NCBI GenBank assembly: GCA_002687735.1
Contig: NZBD01000004.1
Coordinates: 27,849 to 83,605, forward strand
Direction: 5' to 3'
From: Candidatus Iainarchaeum sp.
GTDB taxonomy: Archaea; Iainarchaeota; Iainarchaeia; Iainarchaeales; Iainarchaeaceae
Length of the DNA: 55,757 bases
Shown here: piece by piece, positions 1 through 8,740 of the stretch
Layout: every line of letters begins with the position of its first letter
Position numbering within the stretch: position 1 is the stretch's first letter
The notes under the pieces: generated by a model
What the model was told of the DNA's origin: nothing
What the model saw: only the letters and a program-made list of their open reading frames with translations
Database searches by the model: none
Program-made: the position numbers and the translations under genes

Positions 1-1469
1 TGTGCCTGAGGCCGCATATTCATAGGGAACAATTTTTTATGAAATTTTTCATCCTCTGCCCATCTTGAATTAATCTGTGGTGTAAGAGAAGAAGTCATCC
101 AAGTGTCAAGAACATCCTTTTCAGGAACAAATTCTTTTCCCTTGCATTTTGGGCACTCTTTTACTGGTGCCTTATCCTGTATTGGATCCACAGGAAGCTG
201 TTCTTCTTTTGCAAGTATTTCAGTTTCACAATTTTTACAATACCATACAGGAAACGGAACCCCAAAAAACCTCTGTCTTGAAATGCTCCAGTCCCACTGT
301 AAACCTTTAATCCAGTTATCAAACCGAACTTTCATATGCTTAGGGTGCCATTCCAGTTCTTTTCCTTTTTTTAAAAACTCATCTTTCAAATCCAAGTATT
401 TCACAAACCATTGTTTTGCATTCATGATTTCTATTTCAGTTTTGCATCTCTCATGAACATTAACCGCGTGCCTTATTGGTTTCTGATCAACAAGCAAACC
501 AGCATCTTTCAAATCAACAATAATTTCTTTTCGTGCTTTCTTAATTTTCATTCCTTTATATTTTTCAGCTAATTCAGTCATTCTTCCGTCTTTGGTAAAA
601 CTCATTTTCAAAGGCAAGTTATGCGCAAAGTACCATTCCATATCTGTTTGATCTCCGAAAGTACAGCACATTACAATCCCTGAACCCTTTTCAGGATCAA
701 CTCTTTCATCTTCTAAAATTGGCACTTCATGATTAAACAAAGGAACTTTTGCTTTTTTTCCTAATAATTCTTTTTTTCTTTTATCTTTCGGGTGTATAAA
801 AACTGCAACACAGCTTGAAAGTAATTCTGGTCTTGTTGTTGCAATAATCAAATCTTTTCCATCAACCTTGAAAATTATATCATTAAAAGTAGAATCCAGT
901 TCCACATCTTCCAGCTCAGCCTGTGCGATTGCTGTTTCGCAGGTTGGACACCACATTGAGGGAGCTTCTTTTCGATAAGCTCTTTTCATTTTGTGAATTT
1001 CAATAAAACTTTTCTGACTTGTTTTTCTTTCAAAAGAATCAATTGTTCTGTAAAGTAAATTCCAGTCAACACTTAAACCAAGTGAATAAAAATCATCTTT
1101 CATTATTTTCTCGTGTTTTTTTGTTTCTTCCAAACAAATTTTGATGAACTCTTCTCTTGTAAAATCCTTAGCTCTTATTTTTTTACTTTTTTCAACTAAG
1201 CGCTCCGTTGCTAATCCATTATCATCAAATCCGAAAGGATAGAAAACATTAAATCCCTGCATTCTTTTGTATCTTGCAATAAAATCTGCCTGCGTGTAAG
1301 AAAAAGCATGCCCTAAGTGCATTTTTCCGGAAACAGTTGGAGGTGGAGTATCAATAGAATAAATGCTCCCGTCTCTTTTTGAGTCAAAAGAATAAACCTT
1401 ATCAGATTCCCATTTCTTCTGCCATTTTTGCTCTATTGCATGAAAATCTGTTCCTTTCTTTTCAGCCAT
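1..1469 (-). CDS. valS: Valyl-tRNA synthetase, N-terminal part (runs off the left edge)
   Basis: Class I synthetase that charges tRNA-Val. From ATG 1469, 489 residues lie in the window and the C-terminal part is beyond base 1. Visible features are the PPPTVSG stretch followed by HLGH (the HIGH motif, residues 51-54), a CPTC pair near residue 175, the ATTRPEL editing-domain motif near residue 209, and two more Cys pairs (CKNC near 412, CPKC near 437), as in archaeal ValRS. The KMSKS loop is not reached. A GGTG Shine-Dalgarno lies 5 bases before the ATG. It follows dnaJ in the same direction after 54 bases, so it may be read through from the chaperone genes. There is no sign of damage. Confidence 0.95.
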   Translation of the reverse strand, partial: MAEKKGTDFHAIEQKWQKKWESDKVYSFDSKRDGSIYSIDTPPPTVSGKMHLGHAFSYTQADFIARYKRMQGFNVFYPFGFDDNGLATERLVEKSKKIRAKDFTREEFIKICLEETKKHEKIMKDDFYSLGLSVDWNLLYRTIDSFERKTSQKSFIEIHKMKRAYRKEAPSMWCPTCETAIAQAELEDVELDSTFNDIIFKVDGKDLIIATTRPELLSSCVAVFIHPKDKRKKELLGKKAKVPLFNHEVPILEDERVDPEKGSGIVMCCTFGDQTDMEWYFAHNLPLKMSFTKDGRMTELAEKYKGMKIKKARKEIIVDLKDAGLLVDQKPIRHAVNVHERCKTEIEIMNAKQWFVKYLDLKDEFLKKGKELEWHPKHMKVRFDNWIKGLQWDWSISRQRFFGVPFPVWYCKNCETEILAKEEQLPVDPIQDKAPVKECPKCKGKEFVPEKDVLDTWMTSSLTPQINSRWAEDEKFHKKLFPMNMRPQA

Positions 1470-1523
1470 AAAAACACCAGTAATTAGTTATTTCAATAGA
1501 ATAAGGCTTAAAAAAGGATAAAA

Positions 1524-2639
1524 TTAGTCGAAAATTCCTTTCAATTTACCAAAGAAACCCTTTCGTTCACTCTGTATTTTCTCTTCTGCTTGAAGTTCTT
1601 CGAGTGTTTTTTTCATTTTTTTGCTCATTTTTTCAGGAGTTTTAACAATAACTCTTACATATTGGTCTCCGAAATCTTTTCTCTGAAGCTTCTGAATTCC
1701 TTTTTCTTTCATTTTGAATAAAGTGCCTGATTGAGTTCCTGAAGGGACTTTTAGTTTTGCTTTTCCTTTCAAAGTAGGAACAGCAATTTCATTTCCCAAA
1801 GCAGCTTCACTGAAAGAAACAGGAAGTTCCATAAAAATATCAAACCCGTCTCTTTTGAAAACTTCATGAGGTTCAACAAAAATAACAGTAATCAAATCTC
1901 CTTTAACTGCGCCTTTTTCCCCTTCATTTCCCTGATCCCTTAATCTTAAATGATTACCAGAATCAATTCCTGCAGGAATAGTAATGCTGATTTTTTTCTT
2001 TTTGTGTTCTCTTCCTGAACCAGAACAAACCGGGCAAGGATCATCAACAGATTCTCCTTGGCCTTTACATTTTCTGCAGGTTGTTTGAGTAGCAATAGTT
2101 CCTAAAAAAGTTCTCCGAATTTGTTTTTCCATTCCAGAGCCATTACACGTGCTGCAAGTAACTATTTTTGTCCCTGGCTTTGCACCGGAACCTTTACAAT
2201 TATCACATTCTTCTATTCTGTCAACTTCAATTTCTTTTTTAATTCCAAAAGCTGCTTCCTCAAAACTCAATGAAAGCTTAACAATAATATCCTCGCCTCT
2301 TCTTGGGCCTCTTCTTCCCTGACCAAAAATATCTCCGAAGCCTCCGCCGCCAAATTGTTCAAAAATATCAGAAAAATCAAAACCTTCTCCTCCAAAACCC
2401 TGGAAACCGCCCTGGCCAAATCTTTCGGATTGTTCGCCAAACTGGTCATAGTTTCTTCTTTTTTGTTCATCTCCGAGAACAGAATAAGCATGCTGTACGT
2501 CCTTGAATTTTTGTTCAGCATCAGTTTCTTTAGAAATGTCTGGGTGGTATTTTTTAGCAAGCTTTTTGTAGGCTTTTTTGATTTCTTCCTGAGAAGTACC
2601 TCTTTGAATGCCTAAAATATTGTAGTAATCTTTTGCCAT
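1524..2639 (-). CDS. dnaJ: Chaperone DnaJ (type I Hsp40)
   Basis: Co-chaperone that delivers clients to DnaK and stimulates its ATPase. All class I parts are present in order: J domain with HPD at residues 32-34, a Gly/Phe-rich region at about 70-105, four CxxCxGxG zinc repeats (CDNCKGSG at about 145, CSTCNGSG, CRKCKGQG and CPVCSGSG ending near 209), then the C-terminal substrate-binding domain. Its 371 residues are the usual length. It starts 41 bases after dnaK with GGTGG just upstream, and the gene order grpE-dnaK-dnaJ marks one stress operon. In archaea this set is generally regarded as acquired from bacteria. Confidence 0.97.
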   Translation of the reverse strand: MAKDYYNILGIQRGTSQEEIKKAYKKLAKKYHPDISKETDAEQKFKDVQHAYSVLGDEQKRRNYDQFGEQSERFGQGGFQGFGGEGFDFSDIFEQFGGGGFGDIFGQGRRGPRRGEDIIVKLSLSFEEAAFGIKKEIEVDRIEECDNCKGSGAKPGTKIVTCSTCNGSGMEKQIRRTFLGTIATQTTCRKCKGQGESVDDPCPVCSGSGREHKKKKISITIPAGIDSGNHLRLRDQGNEGEKGAVKGDLITVIFVEPHEVFKRDGFDIFMELPVSFSEAALGNEIAVPTLKGKAKLKVPSGTQSGTLFKMKEKGIQKLQRKDFGDQYVRVIVKTPEKMSKKMKKTLEELQAEEKIQSERKGFFGKLKGIFD

Positions 2640-2680
2640 TTATCCACCAATATAAGAACAAGAGTTAAAGGATATGGAAT

Positions 2681-4567
2681 TTATTTCTTTTTCTCTTTAT
2701 CCTTGTCTTCTTCTGTAAATTCAGCATCAACAACCTTTTCGTCTTTAGCATCTTTCTTATCCTTATTTTCTCCGGTTGTTCCTTGTGCTTGCTGTTGCTT
2801 TGCAGCTTCTTCCTGAGCTTTTTTGTAAAGTTCTGAAGAAGCTTCCTGAACCTCTTTGTTAAGTTCCTCAAGCTTTGCTTTCAAAGCAGAAATATCCTTC
2901 TTCTCAGGTTCAAGTAATTTCTTTAGTTCCTCATTCTTTTCCTTAATAATTTTCACTTTATCTTCAGGGATTTTTCCTTTCATTTCTTCCATCATTTTTT
3001 CTGTGGAATAAACAGTTGCATCAGCTGTGTTGATAGTTTCAATTTCTTCCTTCTTTTTCTTATCTTCATCAGCGTGAGATTCTGCATCTTTCTTCATTTT
3101 TTCAATTTCTTCTTCGCTTAATTTATTTCCTGCAACAATCTTGATGCTTTGTTCTTTTTGAGTTCCAAGATCCTTTGCGGTTACATGAACAATTCCGTTT
3201 GCGTCAATATCAAAAGTAACCTCTATTTGAGGAACTCCCCTTGGTGCTGGAGGAATTCCAACTAACTGGAATCTTCCTAAAGTTTTATTATCCGGAGCCA
3301 TTTCTCTTTCTCCCTGCAGAACATGAATATCAACTGCCGGTTGGTTTTCAGCTGCTGTTGAAAAAATCTGGCTCTTTTTGGTTGGAATAGTTGTATTTCT
3401 CTGAATTAAAGGAGTTCTTATTCCTCCGAGAGTTTCTATTCCGAGAGTTAAAGGGGTAACATCTAACAACAATACATCCTTGACTTCTCCTGAGAGAACC
3501 CCTCCTTGAATTGCTGCGCCCATTGCCACACATTCCATAGGATCAACTCCTCTTTCTACTTTTGCGCCTATTTCGGATTCAACGAATTTTTGAACAGAAG
3601 GCATTCTTGTTGGGCCGCCCACTAAAATAATTTTGTGAATATCTCCAGGGGTTACTTTAGCATCAGCCAGTGCTTGTTGTATAGGCTTGTCACATTTCCT
3701 GATTATCGGCATTACCAGTTCCTCAAGCTTAGCCCTGTTTAACTTTAATTGCAAATGCTTTGGACCCTCTTGAGTTGCGGTTAAATAAGGAAGATTAATT
3801 TCAGTTTCAAGAGTAGTTGATAATTCTATTTTTGCTTTCTCTGCAGCTTCTCTCAATCTTTCCATTGCAGTATTATCTTTTGTTAAATCAAAATTTTCTT
3901 GTTTTTTAAATTCCTCAACCAAATAATTTGCAAGAGCTTCATCCATGTCTCTTCCTCCAAGCTGAGTATCTCCGCTTGTGGATTTAACCTCAAAAACCCC
4001 ATCCTCATATTCCATTACTGTAACATCAAGTGTTCCTCCACCCAGATCAAAAACAAGAACCTTAAAATTCTTGTCCTTCTTATCAAGTCCGTAAGAAAGT
4101 GAAGCCGCGGTTGGTTCATTAACAATCCTTTCCACTTTCAAACCTGCAATTTCTCCTGCGTCTTTTGTAGCTTGTCTTTGGTTGTCATCAAAATAAGCCG
4201 GAACAGTAATAACTGCCTTTTCCACTTTATCTCCTAAAAACTCTTCTGCGTCTTTTTTAATTTTTTGTAAAACAAAAGCTGATAATTGCTGTGCAGTGTA
4301 TTCTTTGTCCCCTGCTTTGAACTTTTTGTTGGTTCCCATGTCTCTTTTGAAACCTGAAAAAGTTCCATCAGCATTAGTAACTGCCTGTCTTCTTGCCGGC
4401 TCTCCAACTAACATCTGGCCTTCTTTTGTAAATGCAACTACGCTTGGAAAAGATTTTCCATAAGCTGTGTTTCCTTCCGCACTTGGGATTATTTTTGGTT
4501 TTCCGCCCTCTAATACAGCCGCAGCTGAATTGCTTGTCCCTAAATCAATTCCGATTATCTTTGCCAT
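2681..4567 (-). CDS. dnaK: Chaperone DnaK (Hsp70)
   Basis: ATP-driven chaperone that binds unfolded polypeptides in the cytoplasm. The nucleotide-binding domain opens with [13 protein letters not shown], and GGGTLDVTV lies near residue 175. The conserved linker [13 protein letters not shown] leads into the beta-sandwich substrate domain. A helical lid and a charged Lys/Glu/Asp tail follow, with no cytosolic-eukaryotic EEVD end. At 628 residues it is complete. It lies between grpE and dnaJ, 25 bases after grpE, with GGAG and GGTGA upstream of the ATG. Expression is probably driven from the grpE/regulator intergenic region. Confidence 0.98.
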   Translation of the reverse strand: MAKIIGIDLGTSNSAAAVLEGGKPKIIPSAEGNTAYGKSFPSVVAFTKEGQMLVGEPARRQAVTNADGTFSGFKRDMGTNKKFKAGDKEYTAQQLSAFVLQKIKKDAEEFLGDKVEKAVITVPAYFDDNQRQATKDAGEIAGLKVERIVNEPTAASLSYGLDKKDKNFKVLVFDLGGGTLDVTVMEYEDGVFEVKSTSGDTQLGGRDMDEALANYLVEEFKKQENFDLTKDNTAMERLREAAEKAKIELSTTLETEINLPYLTATQEGPKHLQLKLNRAKLEELVMPIIRKCDKPIQQALADAKVTPGDIHKIILVGGPTRMPSVQKFVESEIGAKVERGVDPMECVAMGAAIQGGVLSGEVKDVLLLDVTPLTLGIETLGGIRTPLIQRNTTIPTKKSQIFSTAAENQPAVDIHVLQGEREMAPDNKTLGRFQLVGIPPAPRGVPQIEVTFDIDANGIVHVTAKDLGTQKEQSIKIVAGNKLSEEEIEKMKKDAESHADEDKKKKEEIETINTADATVYSTEKMMEEMKGKIPEDKVKIIKEKNEELKKLLEPEKKDISALKAKLEELNKEVQEASSELYKKAQEEAAKQQQAQGTTGENKDKKDAKDEKVVDAEFTEEDKDKEKKK

Positions 4568-4592
4568 TACTCACCATCTCCTGTTTTTGCAA

Positions 4593-5075
4593 TTATTCTT
4601 TTTTGTTTACCTTGACCTTTGCAGGCCTCAAAATTTTTCCGTTTAAAGTATAACCTTTCTGAAACTCTTCCAGAATTTCATCATCTTTTCCTTGCTCATT
4701 TACAGTCAGCATACATTCATGAAAGTTATGGTCAAACTTTTTCCCAATACTTTCAATCTGCTTAACTCCATTTTTTTCCATTATTTGAGTTAACTGCTTC
4801 TGAACCAGTTCAAATCCTTTTTTCATTTCCTCATTATTGCTTTTTTCAGCTTGCTTGATTCCTTCTCCAAGAGAATCAACTAAAGGCAAGAATTCCTCAA
4901 TTATTCCTGCATTTGCCATTCCTCTAAAGGCATGTATTTCCTTTTCTGTTCTTTTTTGAAAATTTTCAAATTCTGCTTGGATTCTTTGCATATTGTCCTT
5001 ATACTCCTCAGCAAGCATCTTTGCTTCCTGAATTTCTTTATCATGTTCTTTTTTCTTGGTCAAAAAATCCCTCAA
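4593..5075 (-). CDS. grpE: Nucleotide exchange factor GrpE
   Basis: Promotes ADP release from DnaK. The N-terminal half is a charged coiled coil containing the family stretch QAEFENFQKRTEKE. The C-terminal beta domain has FDHNFHECML and ends LRPAKVKVNKKE. At about 160 residues it is short but complete. The start is not certain: the frame opens after a TAG at 5082, and only TTG codons are available. TTG 5075 gives 160 residues. TTG 5063 (residue 5) has GAGGGA about 6 bases upstream and may be the real start. It is first in the chaperone operon and divergent from the regulator at 5164. Confidence 0.92.
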   Translation of the reverse strand: MRDFLTKKKEHDKEIQEAKMLAEEYKDNMQRIQAEFENFQKRTEKEIHAFRGMANAGIIEEFLPLVDSLGEGIKQAEKSNNEEMKKGFELVQKQLTQIMEKNGVKQIESIGKKFDHNFHECMLTVNEQGKDDEILEEFQKGYTLNGKILRPAKVKVNKKE

Positions 5076-5110
5076 GCAAAACTAAAAAATGCCCAAAATG
5101 TTTGAACATT

Positions 5111-5161
5111 AACTAAACTCTTTAGACAAAGGTTTTTTAAAGGTTTCATCTAAGTTTAGTT
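5111..5161. promoter_or_regulatory. Divergent promoter region with inverted repeat, grpE / HTH regulator
   Basis: The 88 bases between the two divergent genes hold a 9-base inverted repeat, AACTAAACT at 5111-5119 and AGTTTAGTT at 5153-5161. It flanks a shared TATA-like TTTTTTAAAG at about 5132-5141. The TATA-like box is about 27 bases before ATG 5164, which predicts a leaderless mRNA for the regulator. The same AT tract on the other strand could serve grpE. The repeat is where an operator would sit; that use is inferred. Confidence 0.5.
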
Positions 5162-5163
5162 TT

Positions 5164-5601
5164 ATGGACGTTGATCCTAGTAGAGTTTCTTTCAAAATTG
5201 TTGTTAAAAAGGTCGAAAGGCCTTTTTCTCACGATCCTTTAGACGAGTTTGAATGGCTATGTCAAACATTAGGTTTTTTGGAGCCTATCGATAAGGATAA
5301 AACCGCTGCTTCTATTTTCAAGGTTATGCTGGCTGCATCTGATAAAGGTCAGGCTTTGACCTCAACTGCTATTGCTGATAGAATTGGCATGAGCAGAACA
5401 GCAGTAATAAATCACCTAAACAACCTTATGAGGTCTGGTATTGTTGTTAGAGCGGGAAAATATTATATGCTCCGTTCGAGATCCATGCTCAGAACTATAG
5501 AAGAAATTCAGGAAGATGTTGAAAGGATTTTCCAGAAAATGAAAAAAACAGCCCTTGAAATAGACCAGGAATTAGGAGTTATTCCTGAACCAAAAGAATA
5601 G
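5164..5601 (+). CDS. Winged-helix DNA-binding protein, possible chaperone-operon regulator
   Basis: 145 residues. A winged helix-turn-helix of ArsR/MarR type occupies about residues 45-105. The recognition part reads SRTAVINHLNNLMRSGIV and is followed by the wing VRAGKYYML. The C terminus (about 108-140) is a charged helix, likely for dimerisation. The N-terminal 40 residues do not resemble a family I know. It is divergent from grpE-dnaK-dnaJ across an 88-base region with an inverted repeat, so local control of the heat-shock genes or of itself is plausible but not shown. It is followed 29 bases later by a membrane-protein gene on the same strand. Confidence 0.8.
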   Translation: MDVDPSRVSFKIVVKKVERPFSHDPLDEFEWLCQTLGFLEPIDKDKTAASIFKVMLAASDKGQALTSTAIADRIGMSRTAVINHLNNLMRSGIVVRAGKYYMLRSRSMLRTIEEIQEDVERIFQKMKKTALEIDQELGVIPEPKE

Positions 5602-5630
5602 TTTTTATATTTCAAATTTCTATTTAGTTC

Positions 5631-6095
5631 ATGGCAAAAAAAGGTTTAGCCTGGGAATCCAGTTTTCTGATTAAGGATAAAGCTAAAGAAAAATTCTTGT
5701 TGTTTAAGGATATTCACTGGACTGCACTTGTAATTGTAGAGTTTTTTTTAACCCTTATTTTGGTTGGCGGAATTCTTCTGTATTTGGATGGCAGATTTAA
5801 CACAATTGATTTTCCAATAAACCTTGTGATTTTTGCAGCAATTGGTTACGGAGTTTTATATTTCTATAGGTACACTGAACAGTTCAGAACTCTGCGAGGA
5901 ATGAAAAAAGAAACTTCTTTCAAATCATTTATTTTAGAATTTATTATTTTTATTGTAATAGTTGGTTCAGCTTACCTTTACGAGGATCCTAACATAAACA
6001 TCCTTCCTTACCCTTTCAACATTTTCTTATTTGTAATATTAGTTGGCATTCCGCTGTATTTTTATGTGAATGAAAAGTTTGTAAGACTGAATTAA
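5631..6095 (+). CDS. Four-helix integral membrane protein, unknown function
   Basis: 154 residues. A basic N terminus is followed by four hydrophobic segments at about 31-51, 60-77, 100-116 and 125-145, with short charged loops between them (YRYTEQFRTLRGMKKE between helices 2 and 3). No catalytic motif is visible. It starts 29 bases after the regulator gene and is probably co-transcribed with it. Its end overlaps the convergent kae1 stop by 4 bases (6092-6095). I do not recognise the family. Confidence 0.8.
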   Translation: MAKKGLAWESSFLIKDKAKEKFLLFKDIHWTALVIVEFFLTLILVGGILLYLDGRFNTIDFPINLVIFAAIGYGVLYFYRYTEQFRTLRGMKKETSFKSFILEFIIFIVIVGSAYLYEDPNINILPYPFNIFLFVILVGIPLYFYVNEKFVRLN

Positions 6096-7075
6096 ACCCA
6101 GTTAATCTTTTCCAAATCAGTTCTGAATCTTTGATTAGTAGTTGCTTTTTCTATTTCTGTTGTTCTTCCCTTTTTGAACATTATTAAACCAGTCCAAGCA
6201 ATCATTGCTCCGTTATCAATAGCCAATGGCACAGGACACACAAACATCTTAATTCCCCGATCTTCACACATTTCTCCGATCATTTTTTGCAATGCTTTAG
6301 AAGCAGCAACCCCGCCAACCAATAAAACTTCTTTTTTTTCAGTATGAGCTAAAGCTCTCTCTGTTACTTCAGTTAACATCGCAAAACCAGTGTGCATCAA
6401 AGAATAAGCCAAATCAGTTTTGTCTTCTTTCCCGATTTTTTGTTTTGCCGAGGTTAAAACCCCAGAAAAATTCAAATCCATTCCCTTAACAGAATAAGGT
6501 AATTCAATGTAATTCTTTCCTTCAAAATACATTTTATCAATTATTGGCCCTGCAGGAAAACCTAATCCCATTTGCCTTCCAAAAGAATCCAATAAATTCC
6601 CAACACCGATATCCAGAGTTTCTCCATAAACTCTGTACTTTCCAGTTTCATAACCGATTATTTGTGAGTTTCCACCGGAAGCATAAACAACCAAAGGATC
6701 TTCACAACCAGTTGTTTGTTTTCCTATTTCTATGTGGGCTACGCAATGATTCACAGCCACAAGAGGTTTATTATGTAGAAGAGAGAGCATTCTTGCGAGT
6801 GTTGCGCCTGTACTTAATGCAGGCCCCATTCCTGGTCCAGCACTATAAGAAATACAATCAATTTCACCCCAACTAATTTTTGCTTTTTCAAATGCATTCT
6901 TCAAAACCTGAGGAAACTTTTCCACATGGTGTTCTGCAAGTTCGCGAGGAATCATTCCTCCTTCTTCTGTTGTAAAAGTATCTCTTTCATTAGCAAGAAC
7001 ATCTCCTTTCTCATTCATTATTCCTATTCCGGCAGTATGTGCTGTGCTTTCAATTCCCAAACAAATCATTTTCAT
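6092..7075 (-). CDS. kae1: tRNA threonylcarbamoyladenosine synthase subunit Kae1/TsaD
   Basis: Transfers threonylcarbamoyl to A37 of ANN-decoding tRNAs as the catalytic KEOPS subunit. The ASKHA fold starts with ICLGIESTAHTAGIGI. The metal-binding HxxxH is HCVAH (residues 110-114), and GVGNLLDSFGRQMGL and LLVGGVAASKAL are also present. At 327 residues it is a stand-alone Kae1 without the Bud32 kinase fusion seen in many archaea. ATG 7069 (MICLG...) fits the family start and has GAGTGA 6 bases before it, so it may be the true start rather than 7075. sua5, the preceding enzyme in t6A synthesis, is 540 bases upstream on the same strand. Confidence 0.96.
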   Translation of the reverse strand: MKMICLGIESTAHTAGIGIMNEKGDVLANERDTFTTEEGGMIPRELAEHHVEKFPQVLKNAFEKAKISWGEIDCISYSAGPGMGPALSTGATLARMLSLLHNKPLVAVNHCVAHIEIGKQTTGCEDPLVVYASGGNSQIIGYETGKYRVYGETLDIGVGNLLDSFGRQMGLGFPAGPIIDKMYFEGKNYIELPYSVKGMDLNFSGVLTSAKQKIGKEDKTDLAYSLMHTGFAMLTEVTERALAHTEKKEVLLVGGVAASKALQKMIGEMCEDRGIKMFVCPVPLAIDNGAMIAWTGLIMFKKGRTTEIEKATTNQRFRTDLEKINWV

Positions 7076-7138
7076 TCACTCTTTTAGAATTTCCGTATGA
7101 ACTATTTATTATTTTGCGCATTCTAAGAATTAGTTATT

Positions 7139-7270
7139 CTAATAGTTGGTATTTTCCACCAAATATGCTAATGCAGCTCCAACAAGCACTCCGCCTGCTC
7201 CACCTGTAGCTAAACCGCCGATAATGGCTCCCGAAACGGTTATTGCTCCTACTCCAAGCTTTTCTTTCAT
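7139..7270 (-). CDS. 43-residue glycine-rich hydrophobic protein
   Basis: Small reading frame from ATG 7270 to TAG 7139. After a short MKEKLG start it is an alternating Gly/Ala/Val stretch (GAIIGGLATGGAGGVLVGAA) ending VENTNY. This could form one glycine-zipper membrane helix. Its ATG overlaps the stop of the 76-residue membrane-protein gene as ATGA, a strong sign that the two are translated together. Function is unknown; a small membrane partner of the upstream protein is an inference. Confidence 0.6.
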   Translation of the reverse strand: MKEKLGVGAITVSGAIIGGLATGGAGGVLVGAALAYLVENTNY

Positions 7271-7497
7271 TTTGGTTTCTCCATTTTTTTAATACGTTTT
7301 ATTGCTCTTGTGATATTTACTCCTGCAAAATCCAAGAGTGCTAACACAATGACGAATAATATTAGGATGAACCCATATAAATCTATTCCTATTGTCTTGT
7401 CCAGCATCGGATAAACAATCAGAATTGTACCGATAATTGTCAAAGATAATAGTATAATTGCTGCATTTGTTCTTGGGATCCTGCCTTTTTGTTTCAT
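7267..7497 (-). CDS. 76-residue two-helix membrane protein
   Basis: Begins MKQKGRIPRTNAA, then has two hydrophobic helices (about 13-30 and 38-58), a short loop around DKTIGIDLYG, and a basic tail ending IKRIKKMEKPK. No family is recognised. A TATA-like AT tract lies about 32 bases upstream. Its stop overlaps the start of the 43-residue gene by ATGA, so the pair forms a two-gene unit between kae1 and sua5. An alternative overlapping frame from ATG 7507 is less protein-like. Confidence 0.7.
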   Translation of the reverse strand: MKQKGRIPRTNAAIILLSLTIIGTILIVYPMLDKTIGIDLYGFILILFVIVLALLDFAGVNITRAIKRIKKMEKPK

Positions 7498-7613
7498 TCA
7501 TGTTCAATTAAATTTTCTATTAATTAATTTAAATAGTCTTGTAGACCTCTTTGCCGGTGCGGATTTTAAGAAAAATCACTTTTTCACCAAAAACCGCTTT
7601 TCTAAAAATCTTT
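7498..7613 (-). promoter_or_regulatory. Intergenic: end of sua5 transcript and promoter of the small membrane pair
   Basis: Reading leftward from the sua5 stop there are several short T runs (TTTTT tracts at about 7565-7610) of the kind that end archaeal transcripts. A TATA-like box TATTTAAATTAATTA follows at 7521-7535, placed to start RNA a few bases before ATG 7497. Confidence 0.45.
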
Positions 7614-8189
7614 TTAACTTTCTAAAACTTTTTTAATCTCTTTTTCGCTTACAGGCCCTTCTCTAATAATTTTCTTTTCTTCCAAATCAAATATCGTACT
7701 TGCTTCTGATTTCTGAAGCTTTCCTGCATCAATAAGCAATATTTCTTCTCCGAAATATTTTTTTACTTCTTTTTCGGAAAAAGCTGGTTTTTTTTCATGT
7801 AAATTAGCGCTTGTTCCTGTAATAGGTTTTCCGAATTTGCGGGAAAGTTTATTTGCAATTTCATTTGAAGAAATTCTAAATGCAACTTTTTCTTTGCTTA
7901 AAAAATCCGGAACACTTTTCCTTTTCTTTGCAATTAAAGTTAAAGGTCCTGGCATGAACTTTTCAACAAGTTTCAAACCATTTTCCCCTAAATTTGCTAT
8001 TTCATCAATCATCTGCTTTGAAGCAACAATCAAAAGAATCGGCTTATCCAAAGGCTCTTTTTTTAATTCGTGTAATTTCCTAACTGCTTTTTCATTAAAA
8101 GGATCACAAGCCAAGCCATAACTTGTTTCTGTTGGAAATGCTACAATATTTCCTTTACGGATTTCTTTTACAAATTTTTCAATTTCCAT
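7614..8189 (-). CDS. sua5: Threonylcarbamoyl-AMP synthase Sua5/YrdC/TsaC
   Basis: Makes threonylcarbamoyl-AMP from Thr, bicarbonate and ATP, the first step of t6A. The YrdC fold is clear: IVAFPTETSYGLACDP at about residues 15-30, the basic stretch KKEPLDKPILLIVAS, MPGPLTLI near 90, and the PITGTSAN loop near 125. At 191 residues it is the short form without the C-terminal Sua5 domain. It supplies the substrate of Kae1, encoded downstream. The start is ATG 8189, 3 bases beyond the upstream CPBP gene stop. Confidence 0.96.
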   Translation of the reverse strand: MEIEKFVKEIRKGNIVAFPTETSYGLACDPFNEKAVRKLHELKKEPLDKPILLIVASKQMIDEIANLGENGLKLVEKFMPGPLTLIAKKRKSVPDFLSKEKVAFRISSNEIANKLSRKFGKPITGTSANLHEKKPAFSEKEVKKYFGEEILLIDAGKLQKSEASTIFDLEEKKIIREGPVSEKEIKKVLES

Positions 8190-8192
8190 TTT

Positions 8193-8729
8193 TTACACCA
8201 AAAAACTAATTGCAATTAAATTGTAAAGCAAATGCCCAATATAATTCGGAAGTATTCTCCCGTGTTGTTTGTAAGCTATTGCCAGAATCATTCCGAGAAA
8301 GGTAGCTCCCACAATTTCTCCAACAGAACCATATCCATAATGGGTTATTCCAAAAAGAACACTTGAAACAACAACTCCTACTCGAGGAACCAAGAATGCT
8401 CTGAAAAAGTACTCTTCCAAAAAGACCCTTACAAGAAAAAAGTAAACAAGCAAAAACGGAGAAAGTTCCACAATACGCTGTATTCCTTCCTGAACCCCCT
8501 GAAAATCATTCAATCCAATCACAAAAAACAAGAATGATAACAGGAATGAGTATACTAAAAGAGTAAGAAAAATTTTGCTTGAAAGAGCCATATCATCTAT
8601 AGCTCCTTTTGTTTTGAAACCAAAATCTTTCAAAGCAGGTTTCTTTTTTTCAATTACTAGTATGAAAAGCAGGGGCACTAAAAGTAAGCCAAGATCAAGC
8701 AAAAAATTGGTTATGAGGACTTCCATCAT
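8193..8729 (-). CDS. CPBP-family (CAAX-like) intramembrane metalloprotease
   Basis: Polytopic membrane protein of 178 residues with the family motifs in order: EE at 105-106 with R110 (EEYFFR), FxxxH at 126-130 (FGITH) and HxxxN at 166-170 (HLLYN). The likely role is intramembrane proteolysis or processing of membrane or prenylated proteins; the substrate is unknown. It lies 11 bases after the S27ae gene and 3 bases before sua5, at the junction of the translation cluster and the t6A genes. Confidence 0.88.
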   Translation of the reverse strand: MMEVLITNFLLDLGLLLVPLLFILVIEKKKPALKDFGFKTKGAIDDMALSSKIFLTLLVYSFLLSFLFFVIGLNDFQGVQEGIQRIVELSPFLLVYFFLVRVFLEEYFFRAFLVPRVGVVVSSVLFGITHYGYGSVGEIVGATFLGMILAIAYKQHGRILPNYIGHLLYNLIAISFLV

Positions 8730-8740
8730 TGGAATCCCCT

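Noticed and set aside
103-456. Plus-strand open frame of 117 residues
   Set aside because: It lies antisense to the valS coding sequence, which has clear ValRS motifs; composition is that of a shadow frame.
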